In this document: positions 63,879-64,000 of the stretch, piece after piece | How positions within the stretch are numbered: the stretch's first letter is position 1 | Layout: each line of letters opens with the position of its first letter | Source of the DNA: Candidatus Auribacterota bacterium | Lineage (GTDB): Bacteria; Auribacterota; JAFGBW01 | Direction of reading: 5' to 3' | DNA: 64,000 bases | NCBI GenBank assembly: GCA_016932965.1 | Contig: JAFGBW010000039.1 | Coordinates: forward strand, 1 to 64,000 | Notes under the pieces: model-generated | Database searches by the model: none | Told to the model about the DNA's origin: nothing | What the model saw: only the letters and a program-made list of their open reading frames with translations | Translations under genes and position numbers: made by a program

Positions 63879-64000
63879 AGAGATGATCAGTCAAAGAGCA
63901 AGGCTTTGCACTCTCATCAATGGATATGAAGGGTATACCAGCCCTTCCTTTCGGATTAAATCCTATGAAACATATCATAAATTTCTTTTTGATAAAATCA
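63871..64000 (+). CDS. Start of an unidentified gene (cut by window end)
   Basis: ATG 63871 overlaps the proS stop by 8 bp and is followed by an open frame to the window end (43 codons). The first residues are MAEEMISQRARLCTLINGYE. GGAG lies 8 nt before the ATG, inside proS. Too little is visible to name a family. Confidence 0.5.
   Translation, partial: MAEEMISQRARLCTLINGYEGYTSPSFRIKSYETYHKFLFDKI

Noticed and set aside
1-64000. tRNA, rRNA, CRISPR array, insertion sequence or prophage
   Set aside because: I read all gaps and saw no tRNA cloverleaf, no regularly spaced direct repeats of CRISPR type, no transposase and no phage genes.

Overview
The window is a dense stretch of bacterial chromosome holding about 46 protein genes, two of them cut by the window edges. 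I see no rRNA, tRNA, CRISPR array, transposase or prophage. The organism looks like a Gram-negative, probably anaerobic bacterium of uncertain phylum. The evidence is a large single-chain pyruvate:ferredoxin oxidoreductase, an outer-membrane beta-barrel candidate ending in Phe, peptidoglycan and DXP-pathway genes, RseP, and several signal peptides. A eukaryote-like Ser/Thr kinase, a spirochaete-style SPASM-like protein and a fused kinase/dCMP deaminase suggest an uncultured candidate-phylum lineage, but the sequence alone does not fix the taxonomy.

Layout. 1-10.2 kb: EF-G tail, GDP-mannose synthesis, CoA and NAD synthesis (coaBC-nadD), an rRNA methyltransferase, a CNNM/CorC membrane protein, an aminotransferase-rpe-ATP-grasp operon on the minus strand, an HhH DNA glycosylase and a DUF523 protein. 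10.2-20.4 kb: murA, then a minus-strand block of treZ, mscS, recD and the oxidoreductase. 20.4-25.1 kb: cysS, a Sel1-repeat protein, and glmS with pyrE. 25.4-33.4 kb: a regulatory and signalling region with an HTH-EIIA fusion, a HEAT-repeat protein overlapping an HD-GYP protein, a BatA/DUF58 pair and a second EIIA protein. 33.7-38.9 kb: rplM-rpsI, tyrA, the kinase-deaminase fusion and an enlarged phosphohexomutase.

39.1-45.4 kb is the most unusual part. An HTH protein with a consensus promoter and a strong terminator is followed by an operon with its own near-consensus promoter. The operon encodes an exported plant-type alpha-glucan water dikinase and an exported HAD phosphatase carrying the same N-terminal CBM45-like glucan-binding module. 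I read this as a candidate glucan phosphorylation/dephosphorylation cassette. 45.6-64 kb: a TPR protein, dihydroorotase, the outer-membrane protein, an M48 protease, a Ser/Thr kinase with a secreted beta-propeller partner, an ArnD-like deacetylase, an unknown protein, a flavin reductase, a degenerate radical-SAM/SPASM-like protein, and a dxr-rseP-proS housekeeping block.

Intergenic gaps carry several dispersed repeat families: AT-rich heptad repeats often set as inverted pairs, a CACCACGAAGAACACG family preceded by TTTGACAGATAC, a CAGGAGTC family, and a hairpin-forming element of about 50 nt found three times. Some repeats run into the 3' ends of genes and supply their last codons.
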